The position numbers and the translations under genes were made by a program. Shown in pieces: positions 1 to 9,170 of a DNA stretch of 64,000 nucleotides. The notes below the pieces were generated by a model. It had not been told where the DNA came from and did not search any database. It saw only the letters and a program-made list of their open reading frames with translations. How positions within the stretch are numbered: position 1 is the first letter of the stretch; each line of letters begins with the position of its first letter. Source of the stretch: [Clostridium] leptum DSM 753 (GTDB lineage Bacteria; Bacillota; Clostridia; Oscillospirales; Acutalibacteraceae); NCBI GenBank assembly GCA_000154345.1, contig DS480345.1, positions 202,506 through 266,505 of the forward strand, read 5' to 3'.

Positions 1-1
1 C

Positions 2-1012
2 GTAAAGTACTGGAGCATCGGCAATGAAAACTACGGCGACTGGGAGATCGGCGCAAAATCCGCTCAGCAGTGGGGAAGGCTGGTGAAGGAATCGGCTAAA
101 ATGATCAAGCACATCGATCCCACCACCGAATTAACCGCCGCGGCTCTCACCGACCTGGATTGGAACATCAGCCTTCTGAAAAACTGCTCCGATTTTCTGG
201 ACTGGATTTCCATTCATGAATACTGGGATCCGCTGCAGGAGAAAAACCAGTGCGCCACCTATGAGGAAGCTATGGCCTACACCAATCACGTGGATGATTC
301 CATCGAAAATATCCAAGGTCTGCTCACCGCTATGAATCTAAAGGGAAAAATCAAAATAGCGTTTGACGAGTGGAATCTGCGGAGCTGGTATCACCCCAAC
401 GTATTCCACCAGCCTATGGGAGTAACCAAGGAGGAATATCTTACTCCCCGGGATGAAAACGACCAAAACGCTACCTACACCATGGCTGACGCAGTATTCA
501 GCGCCTGTTTCTTAAACGCCTGCAACCGCCACTGCGACGTAGTGAAAATGGCAAACTTCGCCCCCACGGTAAACACAAGAGGCTGTATTTTTACCTATGA
601 CGAGGGAATCGTTCTGCGGTCCACCTATCACGTGTTCGACCTCTACGTAAACCTGCTGGGCGATACCGTAGTGGACTGCTGGTGTGAGGATGCTCCAAAA
701 ATGACAGTAAAAAGCAAGGCCGGCGCACTGGAGGAAATCCAGATCATCGACGCCCTGGCCACCATGAAGAAGGACTCCGCCATATTGTCCCTGGTGAACA
801 AGGATCCCGGCAGCGGCCGCGCACTGGATGTTGATTTTGGCGCCGCTCCCAAGGAATACCGGCTTCACACTCTTACCGGAAAAGCAGCGGATTCTTATAA
901 TGATATCGGGAAAAACGAAATTTTCCCTGTGGCCTCTCAATGGCTGCCCTTTGATGGCAGCTCTCTGACCCTGCCGCCACACTCTGTAACCATTGCGGAG
1001 TATCGGTTCTAA
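2..1012 (+). CDS. alpha-L-arabinofuranosidase, GH51 (5' truncated by window edge)
   Basis: This is the C-terminal two thirds of a family 51 glycoside hydrolase, which removes terminal arabinofuranose from arabinan or arabinoxylan oligosaccharides, normally in the cytoplasm. The frame is open from the first base. It begins with the acid/base motif YWSIGNENYGDWEIG and carries the nucleophile region KIAFDEWN, followed by the beta-sandwich domain that ends GH51 enzymes. The N-terminal part and start lie upstream of the window. A strong bidirectional terminator about 320 bases downstream ends the transcript. The family call is confident; the exact substrate is inferred. Confidence 0.93.
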   Translation, partial: VKYWSIGNENYGDWEIGAKSAQQWGRLVKESAKMIKHIDPTTELTAAALTDLDWNISLLKNCSDFLDWISIHEYWDPLQEKNQCATYEEAMAYTNHVDDSIENIQGLLTAMNLKGKIKIAFDEWNLRSWYHPNVFHQPMGVTKEEYLTPRDENDQNATYTMADAVFSACFLNACNRHCDVVKMANFAPTVNTRGCIFTYDEGIVLRSTYHVFDLYVNLLGDTVVDCWCEDAPKMTVKSKAGALEEIQIIDALATMKKDSAILSLVNKDPGSGRALDVDFGAAPKEYRLHTLTGKAADSYNDIGKNEIFPVASQWLPFDGSSLTLPPHSVTIAEYRF

Positions 1013-1328
1013 ATGGCAGACAGTCCGTCACGGCTGGCGGACTGCCCGCTCCCTTCCGGGCACATGCTTCCAAACGGCGTCTAACAGCGCCGGGGTTCGT
1101 GCGTCAGGGGGCAAGCGAAGGCCATACGCCGGGGGCGGGTATTGACGAGCCAGGAGCGCTGCAGGCGAAAGTGTTTGCCGGCGGCCCCGTCTTACCCTTT
1201 TGCAGGGGGAAAAAGTATCACAAATAACTGTCCGCGCCGCCCGCACTGCCGCCGAAGCAGCTCTATCGCTATCGATTTTCACTTTGCGGGAACCGCTATT
1301 GCCATTTGCTTCCCTCTCAGCTGGAAGC

Positions 1329-1375
1329 AAAAACACCTATCTTCCCTGTGGGCTCCAGGGAAGATAGGTGTTTTT
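1329..1375. terminator. bidirectional intrinsic terminator
   Basis: A perfect 19-bp stem (1329-1347 with 1357-1375) has an A run on its left arm and a T run on its right arm. It sits between the convergent GH51 and lgt genes and can stop both. The remaining bases from 1013 to 1463 are GC-rich and show no gene. Confidence 0.9.
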
Positions 1376-1463
1376 CTGTGTAAAAGGGACTGCCCGCCTT
1401 TTTTCTGAGGCCCCAGGCTATGAGGCTGCGGCGGAACAAGCGCTGAACGGCTTGCGGCTTTGC

Positions 1464-2288
1464 TTATTCTTTTTCCACGGCTTCGCCTGCCCCGGCTGGC
1501 TCCACCGAAACCGGTTTTTCCCCTGCTTTCGCTCTCCGTGCCAGCAGCCAAATACCAATGGGAAGGAGGATCAGGCTGATCCATTGGGAGGTAGAGAAAA
1601 CCCAAAGAATTCCCCGCTCGTAATCGTACCTTAAAAACTCTAACACAAACCGGATCACCGCGTAGGCGATGACATAAGCGCCCAGAATCCTGCCCTGAGG
1701 CCTGGGCTTTCCGGCGAACCAGAGCAGGAAGAAAAACAGCAGGAAATTCAAGCCGGCCTCCACCAGCTGCACCGGGAACAGCGGTATCCCGTTGGGCGCT
1801 ACCGGTGAATTGGTAAAAGCGATGCCGATGGGCGGGTCAAAGGGGATCCCGTAGCAGCATCCGCCGCAGAAGCATCCGATCCGGCCGAAAGCATGAACCA
1901 GCGGAACCGAGGGGATCAGCAGCTCTACCGACTGCCAGAAATCCATTTTAAAGTGATGGGTATACCACCACATGGCCAGCACCGCGCCGATCAGGCCGCC
2001 GTAAAACACAAAGCCATTGGTGAACAGCAAATTGATCGCCTCCAGGCTGGTAAAAATCTCCTGGAAATGCTCGATCAGATCCGGCAGAATGGTAATAAGA
2101 TATAAAATTTTGGCGCCTACTCCCACGCCGATCAGGGCGAAAAAGGAAAGGAATAAGGTATCCTCCACCGGAAAACTCCTGCGCTTTGCCCGGATCAGCG
2201 CCACGCCGATGCCGGCCACCGCCCCTATCAGGATGCAGAGGCCGTAGGTGCCAATATTCAGCGAACCCACATGAATAAACGGAAACAT
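1464..2288 (-). CDS. lgt: prolipoprotein diacylglyceryl transferase
   Basis: Lgt is the integral membrane enzyme that transfers diacylglycerol from phosphatidylglycerol to the lipobox cysteine of prolipoproteins. The protein has about seven hydrophobic segments and the family signature HAFGRIGCFCGGCCYG. The length of about 274 residues is normal. I place the start at ATG 2288, because an AGGTGA ribosome site precedes it at good spacing; a GTG at 2300 in the same frame has none. Substrates in this window include the peptide-binding lipoprotein at 5.3 kb and the lipoprotein at 37-39 kb. Confidence 0.95.
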   Translation of the reverse strand: MFPFIHVGSLNIGTYGLCILIGAVAGIGVALIRAKRRSFPVEDTLFLSFFALIGVGVGAKILYLITILPDLIEHFQEIFTSLEAINLLFTNGFVFYGGLIGAVLAMWWYTHHFKMDFWQSVELLIPSVPLVHAFGRIGCFCGGCCYGIPFDPPIGIAFTNSPVAPNGIPLFPVQLVEAGLNFLLFFFLLWFAGKPRPQGRILGAYVIAYAVIRFVLEFLRYDYERGILWVFSTSQWISLILLPIGIWLLARRAKAGEKPVSVEPAGAGEAVEKE

Positions 2289-2353
2289 AGCTGTTTTCAC
2301 CTAGCTTTCAAAATAAATCGGGCGACCAAAGGTCAAGAGGGAATCGGGACAAA

Positions 2354-2386
2354 GAAAAAGCGAAGAAGAAATCTTCCTCGCTTTTC
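2354..2386 (-). terminator. intrinsic terminator of the DUF4190 gene
   Basis: On the minus strand an AAAAGCGAGGAAGA / TCTTCTTCGCTTTTT hairpin with one wobble pair is followed by a T-rich tail. It lies just after the stop of the small membrane protein gene and upstream of lgt. Confidence 0.7.
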
Positions 2387-2424
2387 CATATGTTCTTCAA
2401 CGATGCTGCTAACTGCTGTGGAAA

Positions 2425-2712
2425 TTAAGCAAGATAGCTCAAGGAACCGGCGCTGCCCAAAGCACAGGCGGTGCAGGCAAAGCAAGCGATGAAAGTGATG
2501 ACGCACAGGCCCAGAGCCACAGCGGAAAGAACGATGCCGGCGGTGGCCATGCCACAGGGCTGCTTCTTCTTCGCCATGATGCCCAGAATCAAACCGATAA
2601 TGCCAGTGATGATGCCGATAAAAGCAAAGTAACCGAAGAAAATACATACTGCGGAAACAATGCCCAGTACCAGCGAGGCAACAGCCATACCGTTAGTTTG
2701 TTTTTGTTCCAT
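2425..2712 (-). CDS. DUF4190-type small membrane protein
   Basis: A 95-residue protein with a short polar N-terminus (MEQKQTNGMAVASL), then a glycine/isoleucine-rich pair of membrane helices around residues 12-45, a basic KKKQP loop, and further hydrophobic helices to the end. The Ala-Ser-Leu-x-Leu-Gly-Ile opening and the second GMATAGIVLS segment are typical of DUF4190 proteins, whose function is unknown. GGAGGGA precedes the ATG at good spacing. It is a single gene with its own terminator. Confidence 0.8.
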   Translation of the reverse strand: MEQKQTNGMAVASLVLGIVSAVCIFFGYFAFIGIITGIIGLILGIMAKKKQPCGMATAGIVLSAVALGLCVITFIACFACTACALGSAGSLSYLA

Positions 2713-2760
2713 AAAAATATTCCCTCCTAAATTCTACACTTTAATAGACATACCATTTCA

Positions 2761-2802
2761 GGCTATTATCATGCCTTAACCCGCATGATAATGGCCTTTT
2801 TT
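2761..2802 (+). terminator. orphan terminator-like hairpin
   Basis: A 14-bp stem (2761-2774 with 2783-2796, one G-T wobble) is followed directly by six Ts on the plus strand. No plus-strand gene lies upstream for over 1.5 kb, so what it terminates is unclear. It may end an antisense or readthrough transcript, or fold in the leader of the DUF4190 gene. Confidence 0.5.
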
Positions 2803-2930
2803 GATTGCTATTCCCATAAAACCGGCTGTCCATTAAACTGTAACAAAAAGTTCATAATTTATTATAAAGAACTGACATGAAAAAAGCAACTACTTTTTTC
2901 ACAAATTTGGATTTTTATAAAATTTCGTGA

Positions 2931-3764
2931 TTATGCACGTCCCATGCGGTATTTTACTGGAGAAATCCCATAAATGCGCTTAAATACCTGGCTGAAATAC
3001 AGAGGATTTTCATAGCCTACCGCCTTGCTCACCTCGGAAACCGGCAGTTCCGTTTCGGACAGCAGCTCGCAGGCTTTTTCCATCCGTTTCGAGGTCAGAT
3101 ACTTGATGGGAGAAACCCCCGTCTGCTCCTTAAACAAATGGGAAAGGTAATGCTTGCTGATATAAACCGTTTCCGAAAGGGAATCCAGCGTGATGGGAGA
3201 CGTAAAATTCTGATCCAGATATTCCTTGATTTTCTGACACTCCTGGCTGAGGGCCGCCTCGTCCTCCGGATTGATCCGGATCAGGCGCATCACCAAAACC
3301 AGCAGCGCCGACACCAGCCCCTGGGAAATCTCCTGATAAAATTCGATCTGGCTGGAGGTCTCCTGCAAAAGCTCCCGTAAATAAATATCCATTTTATACC
3401 GGTATTCCCCACAGGAAAGCACCCGGTACTTTTCCTGGGAAAGGCACCCGGCGGGCAGGCCAGGCACGGCGAAATCACGGATCGCCAAAAAAATCAGGCG
3501 CAGAGGCGCTTTCGCGTCTGACCTCTCCTCATGGAGGGTGCCCGGGTTCACCACCACCAGGTCTCCCGGCGCCAAACGGAATTTCTTCCCCTCTAAAATC
3601 GCTTCTCCCGCACCGCCGGCCACGTATAAAATTTCACAAAAATCATGGCTGTGCTGTATATTAAACCAATTAGGGGCGTCCTCCAGCAGCCCGGTATAAA
3701 TCAGCTCCGGCTGAACCAAGCTCTCCCGCTCAGACCGTTTCACGTAAAAATGCTCATGGGCCAT
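2931..3764 (-). CDS. AraC-family transcriptional regulator with cupin sensor domain
   Basis: The 277-residue protein has an N-terminal AraC-type cupin (about residues 10-150, with HSHDFCEILYV and the LAPGDLVVVNPGTLHE beta strands) and a C-terminal double helix-turn-helix (about 175-275, ending in the signature YFSQVFKRIYGISPVKYR). Such regulators bind a sugar or small ligand and usually activate nearby sugar-use genes. It stands alone here, and its target is not evident. The start is ATG 3764 with GGGAG eight bases upstream. Confidence 0.92.
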   Translation of the reverse strand: MAHEHFYVKRSERESLVQPELIYTGLLEDAPNWFNIQHSHDFCEILYVAGGAGEAILEGKKFRLAPGDLVVVNPGTLHEERSDAKAPLRLIFLAIRDFAVPGLPAGCLSQEKYRVLSCGEYRYKMDIYLRELLQETSSQIEFYQEISQGLVSALLVLVMRLIRINPEDEAALSQECQKIKEYLDQNFTSPITLDSLSETVYISKHYLSHLFKEQTGVSPIKYLTSKRMEKACELLSETELPVSEVSKAVGYENPLYFSQVFKRIYGISPVKYRMGRA

Positions 3765-3825
3765 TCCAGCAACTCCCCTGTATCAAGAATAAAAATCAGC
3801 CGATTCCATGCCGTCCGGCAATCAG

Positions 3826-3881
3826 CCGCCGAAATGCCGGAGCCGCTTCCGGTCCGGGAAGGCCTTCCGGCATTTCGGCGG
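3826..3881. repeat. 16-bp perfect inverted repeat, 24-bp spacer
   Basis: Arms 3826-3841 and 3866-3881 are exact reverse complements (CCGCCGAAATGCCGGA). No T run follows on either strand, so it is not a standard intrinsic terminator. It lies in the gap between the divergently read ends of the nitroreductase and AraC genes. Confidence 0.75.
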
Positions 3882-3996
3882 AGGGCTCTGGCGAGCCGCT
3901 TTTCCGCAAGAGCGTCACTCCGGAGCGCCAGGCTTCTTTACAAGCCGTTTGGGACGGACGCTTTCTAAGCCGCTTTCCCGTTTCCCCCGCGGCAGC

Positions 3997-4524
3997 TTAT
4001 TCCACAATCGCCGTGGCGCCCGCCTTCCGGTCAGGCGCTTTGGCCCCGCCCAGGGCGGTGCCAATGGCGCAGCAGGCGTACACGTCGTGATCCTCCGGCA
4101 CCCCGAACGCCGTCAGCAGCTTTCGCACGCCGGCGTCGCCGCAGGTGTCCTTCAGCTGGTTGATCCACACGGTGCCCAGCCCCATGGAATGGGCCGCCAG
4201 CATCATATTTTCCATAGCGCAGGCGCAGTCCGCCATGCCGTTCGCGTAACCCCTGGTATTGCTGGCAATAATAAAGGCGGGCGCGTGGTAAAAGGAATAA
4301 TCCTCCGACTGGGGCGCTCCCAGCGCTTTTTTTACGGCGGCCGCCAGCTTCTGCACCTTTTCCGGATCAATAATTCCGGTGAGCCTCCAGGTCTGGCGGT
4401 TCATGGCGCTGGGCGCCCAGGCGCCCGCGTTAAGTATTTCCGCCATCGTCTCTTTGGAAACCGCCTTGTCCTCATATTGGCGGATGCTTCTTCTTTCCAG
4501 TATATTTAAAATGATATCGTTCAT
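3997..4524 (-). CDS. nitroreductase family protein
   Basis: An FMN-dependent nitroreductase-fold oxidoreductase of 175 residues. The N-terminus shows the family pattern RRSIRQYEDKAVSKETMAEIL followed by AGAWAPSAMNRQTW, which binds the FMN phosphate. The centre has the AMENMMLAAHSMGLGTVWI helix. It may reduce nitro compounds or quinones with NAD(P)H; the true substrate cannot be told. ATG 4524 has AAAGGGG eight bases upstream. Confidence 0.92.
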   Translation of the reverse strand: MNDIILNILERRSIRQYEDKAVSKETMAEILNAGAWAPSAMNRQTWRLTGIIDPEKVQKLAAAVKKALGAPQSEDYSFYHAPAFIIASNTRGYANGMADCACAMENMMLAAHSMGLGTVWINQLKDTCGDAGVRKLLTAFGVPEDHDVYACCAIGTALGGAKAPDRKAGATAIVE

Positions 4525-4709
4525 ACTGACAGCCCCTTTCTCATTTTTCTATTTTTCATATTTTTGCAGTATTATTATACCATTCTTTTTTAAATATTGG
4601 TATCTAAATTTGCCAACTATTTTTTTGCTTGACTGGATTTTTCCGGGCACACTAATGCAGGAGGGAAAACCTTCTGTAAAAAAGCATTCAAATTTTGGAG
4701 GAAACAATC

Positions 4710-4892
4710 ATGAATAAGAATACCATCGGGCTCATGAAGGGAATCGGCACCGGCCTGGCAGCCGGCATGATGGTGGGCTATGTCGGCTCCCAGCTGATGA
4801 GCAATCAAAAGCAGGTCAAGAAGAAGGCCAGCAAGGCCGCCCACGCGGTGGGTAATCTGATCGACGACGTCCAGTATATTTTTAAAGGATAG
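4710..4892 (+). CDS. small glycine-rich membrane-associated protein, YtxH-like
   Basis: A 60-residue protein with one hydrophobic glycine-rich segment (about residues 5-30) and a lysine-rich amphipathic tail ending in NLIDDVQYIFKG. It resembles short YtxH-like or DUF-type proteins common in Clostridia, but no function is assigned. ATG 4710 is chosen because GGAGG at 4697-4701 is eight bases upstream; an in-frame TTG at 4695 overlaps that site. Monocistronic. Confidence 0.75.
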   Translation: MNKNTIGLMKGIGTGLAAGMMVGYVGSQLMSNQKQVKKKASKAAHAVGNLIDDVQYIFKG

Positions 4893-5215
4893 CCCGCCGG
4901 AAAGCAGCCGCCGGGCCCGGTACTGCGCCGGGTCCAGCGGTTCTTTTTCTTTCCTGCTCTCTTTTTGGTTCTCTTTGAAAGGCTCGGCTCCCCGGCCGAG
5001 GGAGAAAAGTCTTTGCTTTCAGCCTGGGCCGAGGCGGAAAAGCGCGTTCTGCGGAACGCCGCGCCACGCGCGAAGCGCCTTTTGCGCGCCTCGGAGGACA
5101 GCCCATGCAGAAGGCGGAAGCCCCAGCGCCTGTAAAATGCCTGACGGTATCCTTCCCTGCCGGAGCATGGTCCCGTTTCTTACGCTGATGTAAGAGAAAG
5201 TTCATACCAAATCCA
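4893..5215. other. GC-rich intergenic stretch
   Basis: No credible gene. The sequence is GC-rich and low in start and ribosome-site signals on both strands. The last bases lead into the promoter of the peptide-binding lipoprotein gene. Confidence 0.6.
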
Positions 5216-5244
5216 TTGAAAAGGCAGGAATTTAATGGTAAGAT
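5216..5244 (+). promoter_or_regulatory. sigma-A-type promoter of the peptide-binding protein gene
   Basis: TTGAAA at 5216-5221, a 17-base spacer and TAAGAT at 5239-5244. Transcription would start about 55 bases before the ATG at 5307. Confidence 0.65.
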
Positions 5245-5306
5245 AACAAAGTAACCGCTTACATAATCTTTGGATTTTATCCTATTCCGAAAGGGAGAAG
5301 CGCCCT

Positions 5307-6932
5307 ATGAAGCTGAAACAATGCCTGTGCGTCTTTCTCAGCCTGCTGTTCGCCGTTTCCTTGGCGGGCTGCAGGGAAAAGACCGATCCTATCTACGAGC
5401 AGACCATTCAATATAATTTAGAGAGCGAGCCAAGCTCTCTGGATCCGCAGATCGCCGACGACCAGTCGGCCCAAATCGTAATCATGAGCCTGTTTGAGGG
5501 CCTGACCCGCATCGGCCCTGACGGGGAAGCCCAGCCAGGGGTCGCGGAGCGGTGGGAGCATAACGGAGACTACACCGCCTTTATCTTTTATCTTCGCGAG
5601 GACGCCTGCTGGACCGACGAGGATGAAACCCCGGTGACAGCCGCTGACTTTGTATTTGCCTTCCGCCGGGCGCTGAACCCCGGTACCGGCTCCGACCTGG
5701 GCAGGACTCTTACCTGCATTGCCAACGGACAGCAGGTGCTGGACGGGCAGGCGGATCCCTCCGAGCTTGGAGTGACGGCGTTGGATTCCAAAACCCTAAA
5801 AATAGACTTAGCCTATTCCTATGAGGATTTTCCAAAGCTGATGGCTTCTTCCGCCGCCATGCCCTGTAACGAAAAATTTTTCACCGAATCTCAAGGACAG
5901 TATGGGCTGGAAGCCGGCACTACCCTGGGCAACGGCCCTTATACCTTCTCCACCTCCTACAGCTGGACCCATGGGGAATCCATTTCCCTATCCCGGAACA
6001 GCCTGTACGCCGGGGAGCAAAAGCCCGTTCCCGCCGGCATAAGCTTCACCATCGGCGCCGAAATCATGAACAGCGCCAACGCTATCGCAAACGGCACCGT
6101 GGATGCCGCGCCTATCACCGGGGAACAGCTGGAGGCCGCCCATGCCGCCGATATGAACCTGACCTCCTTTGAGGATACCGCCTTGGGAGTATGCTTCAAT
6201 ATGCAGGACAGCGTCTTTCAAAACGCCAACATACGCTCCGCGTTTTTGAAGACCTTAAACCGGGAGCAGGTTCTCTCCTCCCTGCCGGAAAATTACAGCC
6301 AGGCCCAGAGCGTGATTCCTCCCCAGACCACCCTGTCGGGAGAGAATTACCGGACTCTGGCCGGCGAATGCTCCCTGCCCGCCTACGAGCAGGGTCAGGG
6401 AAAAGCCTATCTGGAGGCAGGCTTAAACGAGCTTCAGCTGGACTCTCTGCCGAAGGTGACCATTCTCTGCCTGGACAGCCCCGGCGCCAAGGCCATCGTC
6501 AATAATCTGCTGGAAAACTGGAACAGCGCCCTAGGCTATTATCTGAACCTGAACGCGGTATCGGAGAATGAGCTGCAAAGCGCCTTGCGGAACGGCAATT
6601 ACCAGCTGGCCCTCTGCCCCCTGCGGGCGGACAACGACGGGCCCTGGGAGCTTTTAAATCTTTTTTCCTCGGAGAACCCTTATAATCCCGCCGGTTACCA
6701 AAACCAGGATTACAATAACCTTTTAAGCCAAATCAAAGCTTCACCCGGCGAGGATGGCGCCGCTTTGTGCCTGCAGGCGGAAAACCACCTGATCCAGAAT
6801 CTGGTGTTTTATCCCCTGGTTTATGAAAAGCGGTATTTTGCCTCCGCCCAAAACGTGACCGGGATCATTTTCCATCCCTATAACGGTGGAATCGACTTCA
6901 TTGGTGCTGAGAAAACCGAGGCGGAAGCATGA
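5307..6932 (+). CDS. peptide ABC transporter substrate-binding lipoprotein (SBP_bac_5)
   Basis: A 541-residue extracellular lipoprotein of the OppA/DppA type that captures peptides for an ABC importer. A signal peptide runs to the lipobox LAGC at residues 20-23. Next comes the family start of the mature protein (YNLESEPSSLDPQIADDQSA) and the GLTRIGPDGEAQPGVAERWE segment. No permease or ATPase genes are adjacent, so it is an orphan binding protein that must work with components encoded elsewhere or act as a sensor. Its stop overlaps the hemW start by four bases, so the two are co-translated. Confidence 0.93.
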   Translation: MKLKQCLCVFLSLLFAVSLAGCREKTDPIYEQTIQYNLESEPSSLDPQIADDQSAQIVIMSLFEGLTRIGPDGEAQPGVAERWEHNGDYTAFIFYLREDACWTDEDETPVTAADFVFAFRRALNPGTGSDLGRTLTCIANGQQVLDGQADPSELGVTALDSKTLKIDLAYSYEDFPKLMASSAAMPCNEKFFTESQGQYGLEAGTTLGNGPYTFSTSYSWTHGESISLSRNSLYAGEQKPVPAGISFTIGAEIMNSANAIANGTVDAAPITGEQLEAAHAADMNLTSFEDTALGVCFNMQDSVFQNANIRSAFLKTLNREQVLSSLPENYSQAQSVIPPQTTLSGENYRTLAGECSLPAYEQGQGKAYLEAGLNELQLDSLPKVTILCLDSPGAKAIVNNLLENWNSALGYYLNLNAVSENELQSALRNGNYQLALCPLRADNDGPWELLNLFSSENPYNPAGYQNQDYNNLLSQIKASPGEDGAALCLQAENHLIQNLVFYPLVYEKRYFASAQNVTGIIFHPYNGGIDFIGAEKTEAEA

Positions 6933-8065
6933 TCCCCCGGCGCCGGGATCCTATCGGCCTGTATCTGCACATCCCCTTTTGCGACGGCAAATGTCCCTAC
7001 TGCGATTTTTATTCCCTGCCTGCCGGCAGCCGGACGATGGACGATTACTGCGGCCGTTTGATTTCAGAGCTTTTTCTCTGGGGTGAAAAATGCCCCCGCT
7101 TTGCGGACACTCTGTATTTCGGCGGCGGCACGCCCAGCCTTTTGGGCGCGGACCGCTTGTCCCGGCTGATTACAGCCGCTCAAAAGGCGTTTTCCTTCGT
7201 TCCAGGAGCTGAAATCACCGTGGAAATGAACCCTTGCTCCGCCGGCGGCTTCGATTTTCCGGCTTTGCGGATGGCGGGCGCCAACCGAATCTCCATCGGG
7301 CTTCAGTCCGCCCTTGACGCGGAGCTTCAATTCTTAGGCCGGCGGCACACGGCGCGGCAGGCCTGGGATACGGCCGCGGCCGCTCAACGGGCCGGCTTCC
7401 GCAGCGTATCGCTGGACCTGATGCTGGGCCTGGAGGGCCAGACCACCGATTCCGTAAGGAAATCGGTGGCTTTTTGCCGTGACGCGGGCGTGACCCACGT
7501 CAGCGCCTATCTTTTGAAAATTGAGCCGGGCACCCGGTTTTTTCAGCAAAGAGAGGCTTTTCACCTGCCCGGCGACGACCAGGCCTCCGACTTGTACCTG
7601 GCCGCCTGCCAGGCACTGGAGGAGGCCGGGCTTTTCCAATATGAAATTTCCAATTTCAGCGTTCCGGGCAAGGAAAGCCGCCATAATCTGAAATACTGGA
7701 ACGGGGACGAATATCTGGGCATCGGCCCCTCCGCTCACTCCTTTTTCGGCGGCAGGCGGTTTTATACCCCGAAAAGCCTTTCCGCCTTTTTTCAAGCCCC
7801 CCAGTATCTTCCGGAGGACCCGGATGAGTCAGCTATCCCGCCGGGAGGCCCGGAGGAGTACACTATGCTCCGGCTCAGGCTGTCGGAGGGGCTGACCGAA
7901 GCCGGCTATCAGCAGAGATTTCAAACCCCTATTCCGGAGAAATACCGGAAAAACGCTCTCCGGTTCCAGGCCCCCGGCCTGACGCTCGTGGACAGCCAGG
8001 GGATCCGGCTCACCCGCCGGGGCTTTTTGGTTTCCAACCAGCTGATCGGCGAGATCCTGTGGTGA
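6929..8065 (+). CDS. hemW: heme chaperone HemW / radical SAM coproporphyrinogen III oxidase-like
   Basis: A radical SAM protein of 378 residues. It has the HemW cluster motif HIPFCDGKCPYCDFYS near residue 15 (C-x3-C-x2-C), FGGGTPSLL, the GLQSALD region and the C-terminal HemW helical domain around 300-378. HemW carries or inserts heme; older annotations call it oxygen-independent coproporphyrinogen oxidase. The ATGA overlap with the upstream lipoprotein gene gives translational coupling, which is unusual as a functional pairing. Confidence 0.93.
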   Translation: MIPRRRDPIGLYLHIPFCDGKCPYCDFYSLPAGSRTMDDYCGRLISELFLWGEKCPRFADTLYFGGGTPSLLGADRLSRLITAAQKAFSFVPGAEITVEMNPCSAGGFDFPALRMAGANRISIGLQSALDAELQFLGRRHTARQAWDTAAAAQRAGFRSVSLDLMLGLEGQTTDSVRKSVAFCRDAGVTHVSAYLLKIEPGTRFFQQREAFHLPGDDQASDLYLAACQALEEAGLFQYEISNFSVPGKESRHNLKYWNGDEYLGIGPSAHSFFGGRRFYTPKSLSAFFQAPQYLPEDPDESAIPPGGPEEYTMLRLRLSEGLTEAGYQQRFQTPIPEKYRKNALRFQAPGLTLVDSQGIRLTRRGFLVSNQLIGEILW

Positions 8066-8281
8066 CCCGGCCGGAAAAGAAGCTTTCCTGCCGCGGGCTG
8101 GTTCCGGAGCCGGACTGCGGTAAGCCGGCACGTCCGCCAGGATCCCGGAGCCGTGCGGAAGCCAAAGCTAAACGATCCCAGAGCCGTGCGGAAGCAGGGC
8201 TGGACGAAAGCCAAGCCCGGGAGAAAAAGGCGTAAGCTTGCGATTCACAATTTTACCTGAGAACAGGAGAGACATGATACT

Positions 8282-8788
8282 ATGGCACAGCTGAACATTG
8301 TAATGGTAGAGCCGGAAATCCCCCAAAACACCGGAAATGTAGCCCGTACCTGCGCCGCCACCGGCGCCAGGCTTCATTTGGTCGGCCCCATGGGCTTTAC
8401 CATCGACGATAAAAAGCTCAAACGGGCAGGCCTGGATTACTGGCATTTGCTGGATATTACCTATTATGAGAATTTAGAGGAATTTTTTGAGAAAAATAAA
8501 GGCGGAAATTTCTACTATTTTTCCACCAAAGCGCCTCACCGGCACACGGATCTTGCCTATCCGGACAACTGCTACCTGCTGTTCGGGAAGGAAACCGCCG
8601 GCCTGCCGGAAAAGCTGCTGTTCGACAATCCGGACACCACGGTGCGGATTCCCATGATTGACGAGGCCAGGAGCTTAAACCTTTCCAACTCGGTCGCTGT
8701 CGGCGTTTACGAGGTGCTGCGCCAGTGGGGTTACCCCGAGCTTCAGTGCAGCGGACAGCTCCGGGCCTACCGCTGGCCCGGCAAATAA
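8282..8788 (+). CDS. trmL: tRNA (cytidine(34)-2'-O)-methyltransferase
   Basis: A SPOUT-class methyltransferase of 168 residues that 2'-O-methylates the wobble base of tRNA-Leu isoacceptors. The opening VEPEIPQNTGNVARTCAATG, the central LFGKETAGLPEKLL and the knot segment IPMIDEARSLNLSNSVAVGV are diagnostic. It stands alone after a GC-rich gap of about 215 bases following hemW. That gap holds a degenerate 22-base direct repeat (8141-8162, 8175-8196). Confidence 0.95.
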   Translation: MAQLNIVMVEPEIPQNTGNVARTCAATGARLHLVGPMGFTIDDKKLKRAGLDYWHLLDITYYENLEEFFEKNKGGNFYYFSTKAPHRHTDLAYPDNCYLLFGKETAGLPEKLLFDNPDTTVRIPMIDEARSLNLSNSVAVGVYEVLRQWGYPELQCSGQLRAYRWPGK

Positions 8789-9091
8789 TCTTTTCTCTTT
8801 TCCGCCTGCCGTCCCTTTGGAAGCCATCTTGGCGGCGCCGGTGCGCCGTATTTGCGCCGGGCAAAAGCCTTTCCGCTCCTGGCGCGCGGCGGATTTCCGC
8901 ATCCGGCCGCCGGCCCCTAAAGGGCCTGTCCTGCTGTTTTTCTCAAGGGGCTTCAAAACCGGCCTTCAGCCTCTGTTTTGTAAATACCCATAAGTAAAGA
9001 CAGAACCCACAAAAAAAGCGGAGGCTTTTCCGTTTATTTCGGAGGAAGGGCAGGAAGGGGCATGATTCCTTGTTTTCTCAATGAAAAAGGC
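8789..9091. other. intergenic, no gene seen
   Basis: GC-rich to about 8960, then AT-richer before the pgk promoter. A weak AAAAAGCGGAGGCTTTTCCG hairpin near 9013 may end trmL transcription. No coding frame has a ribosome site. Confidence 0.5.
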
Positions 9092-9120
9092 TTGAAAAAA
9101 TTACAAAGGTAGAGTACAAT
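9092..9120 (+). promoter_or_regulatory. pgk promoter
   Basis: TTGAAA at 9092-9097, 17-base spacer, TACAAT at 9115-9120. The start point is about 45 bases upstream of the pgk ATG. Confidence 0.8.
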
Positions 9121-9170
9121 AAGGTAGGATTTGTCAATTAGTTATCAATATGTTGAAAGGGTGTTTTCAC

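Noticed and set aside
8141..8196. Two similar GATCCC-GAGCCGTGCGGAAGC words between hemW and trmL
   Set aside because: Only two imperfect short copies 34 bases apart; too little to call a repeat family or CRISPR-like array.
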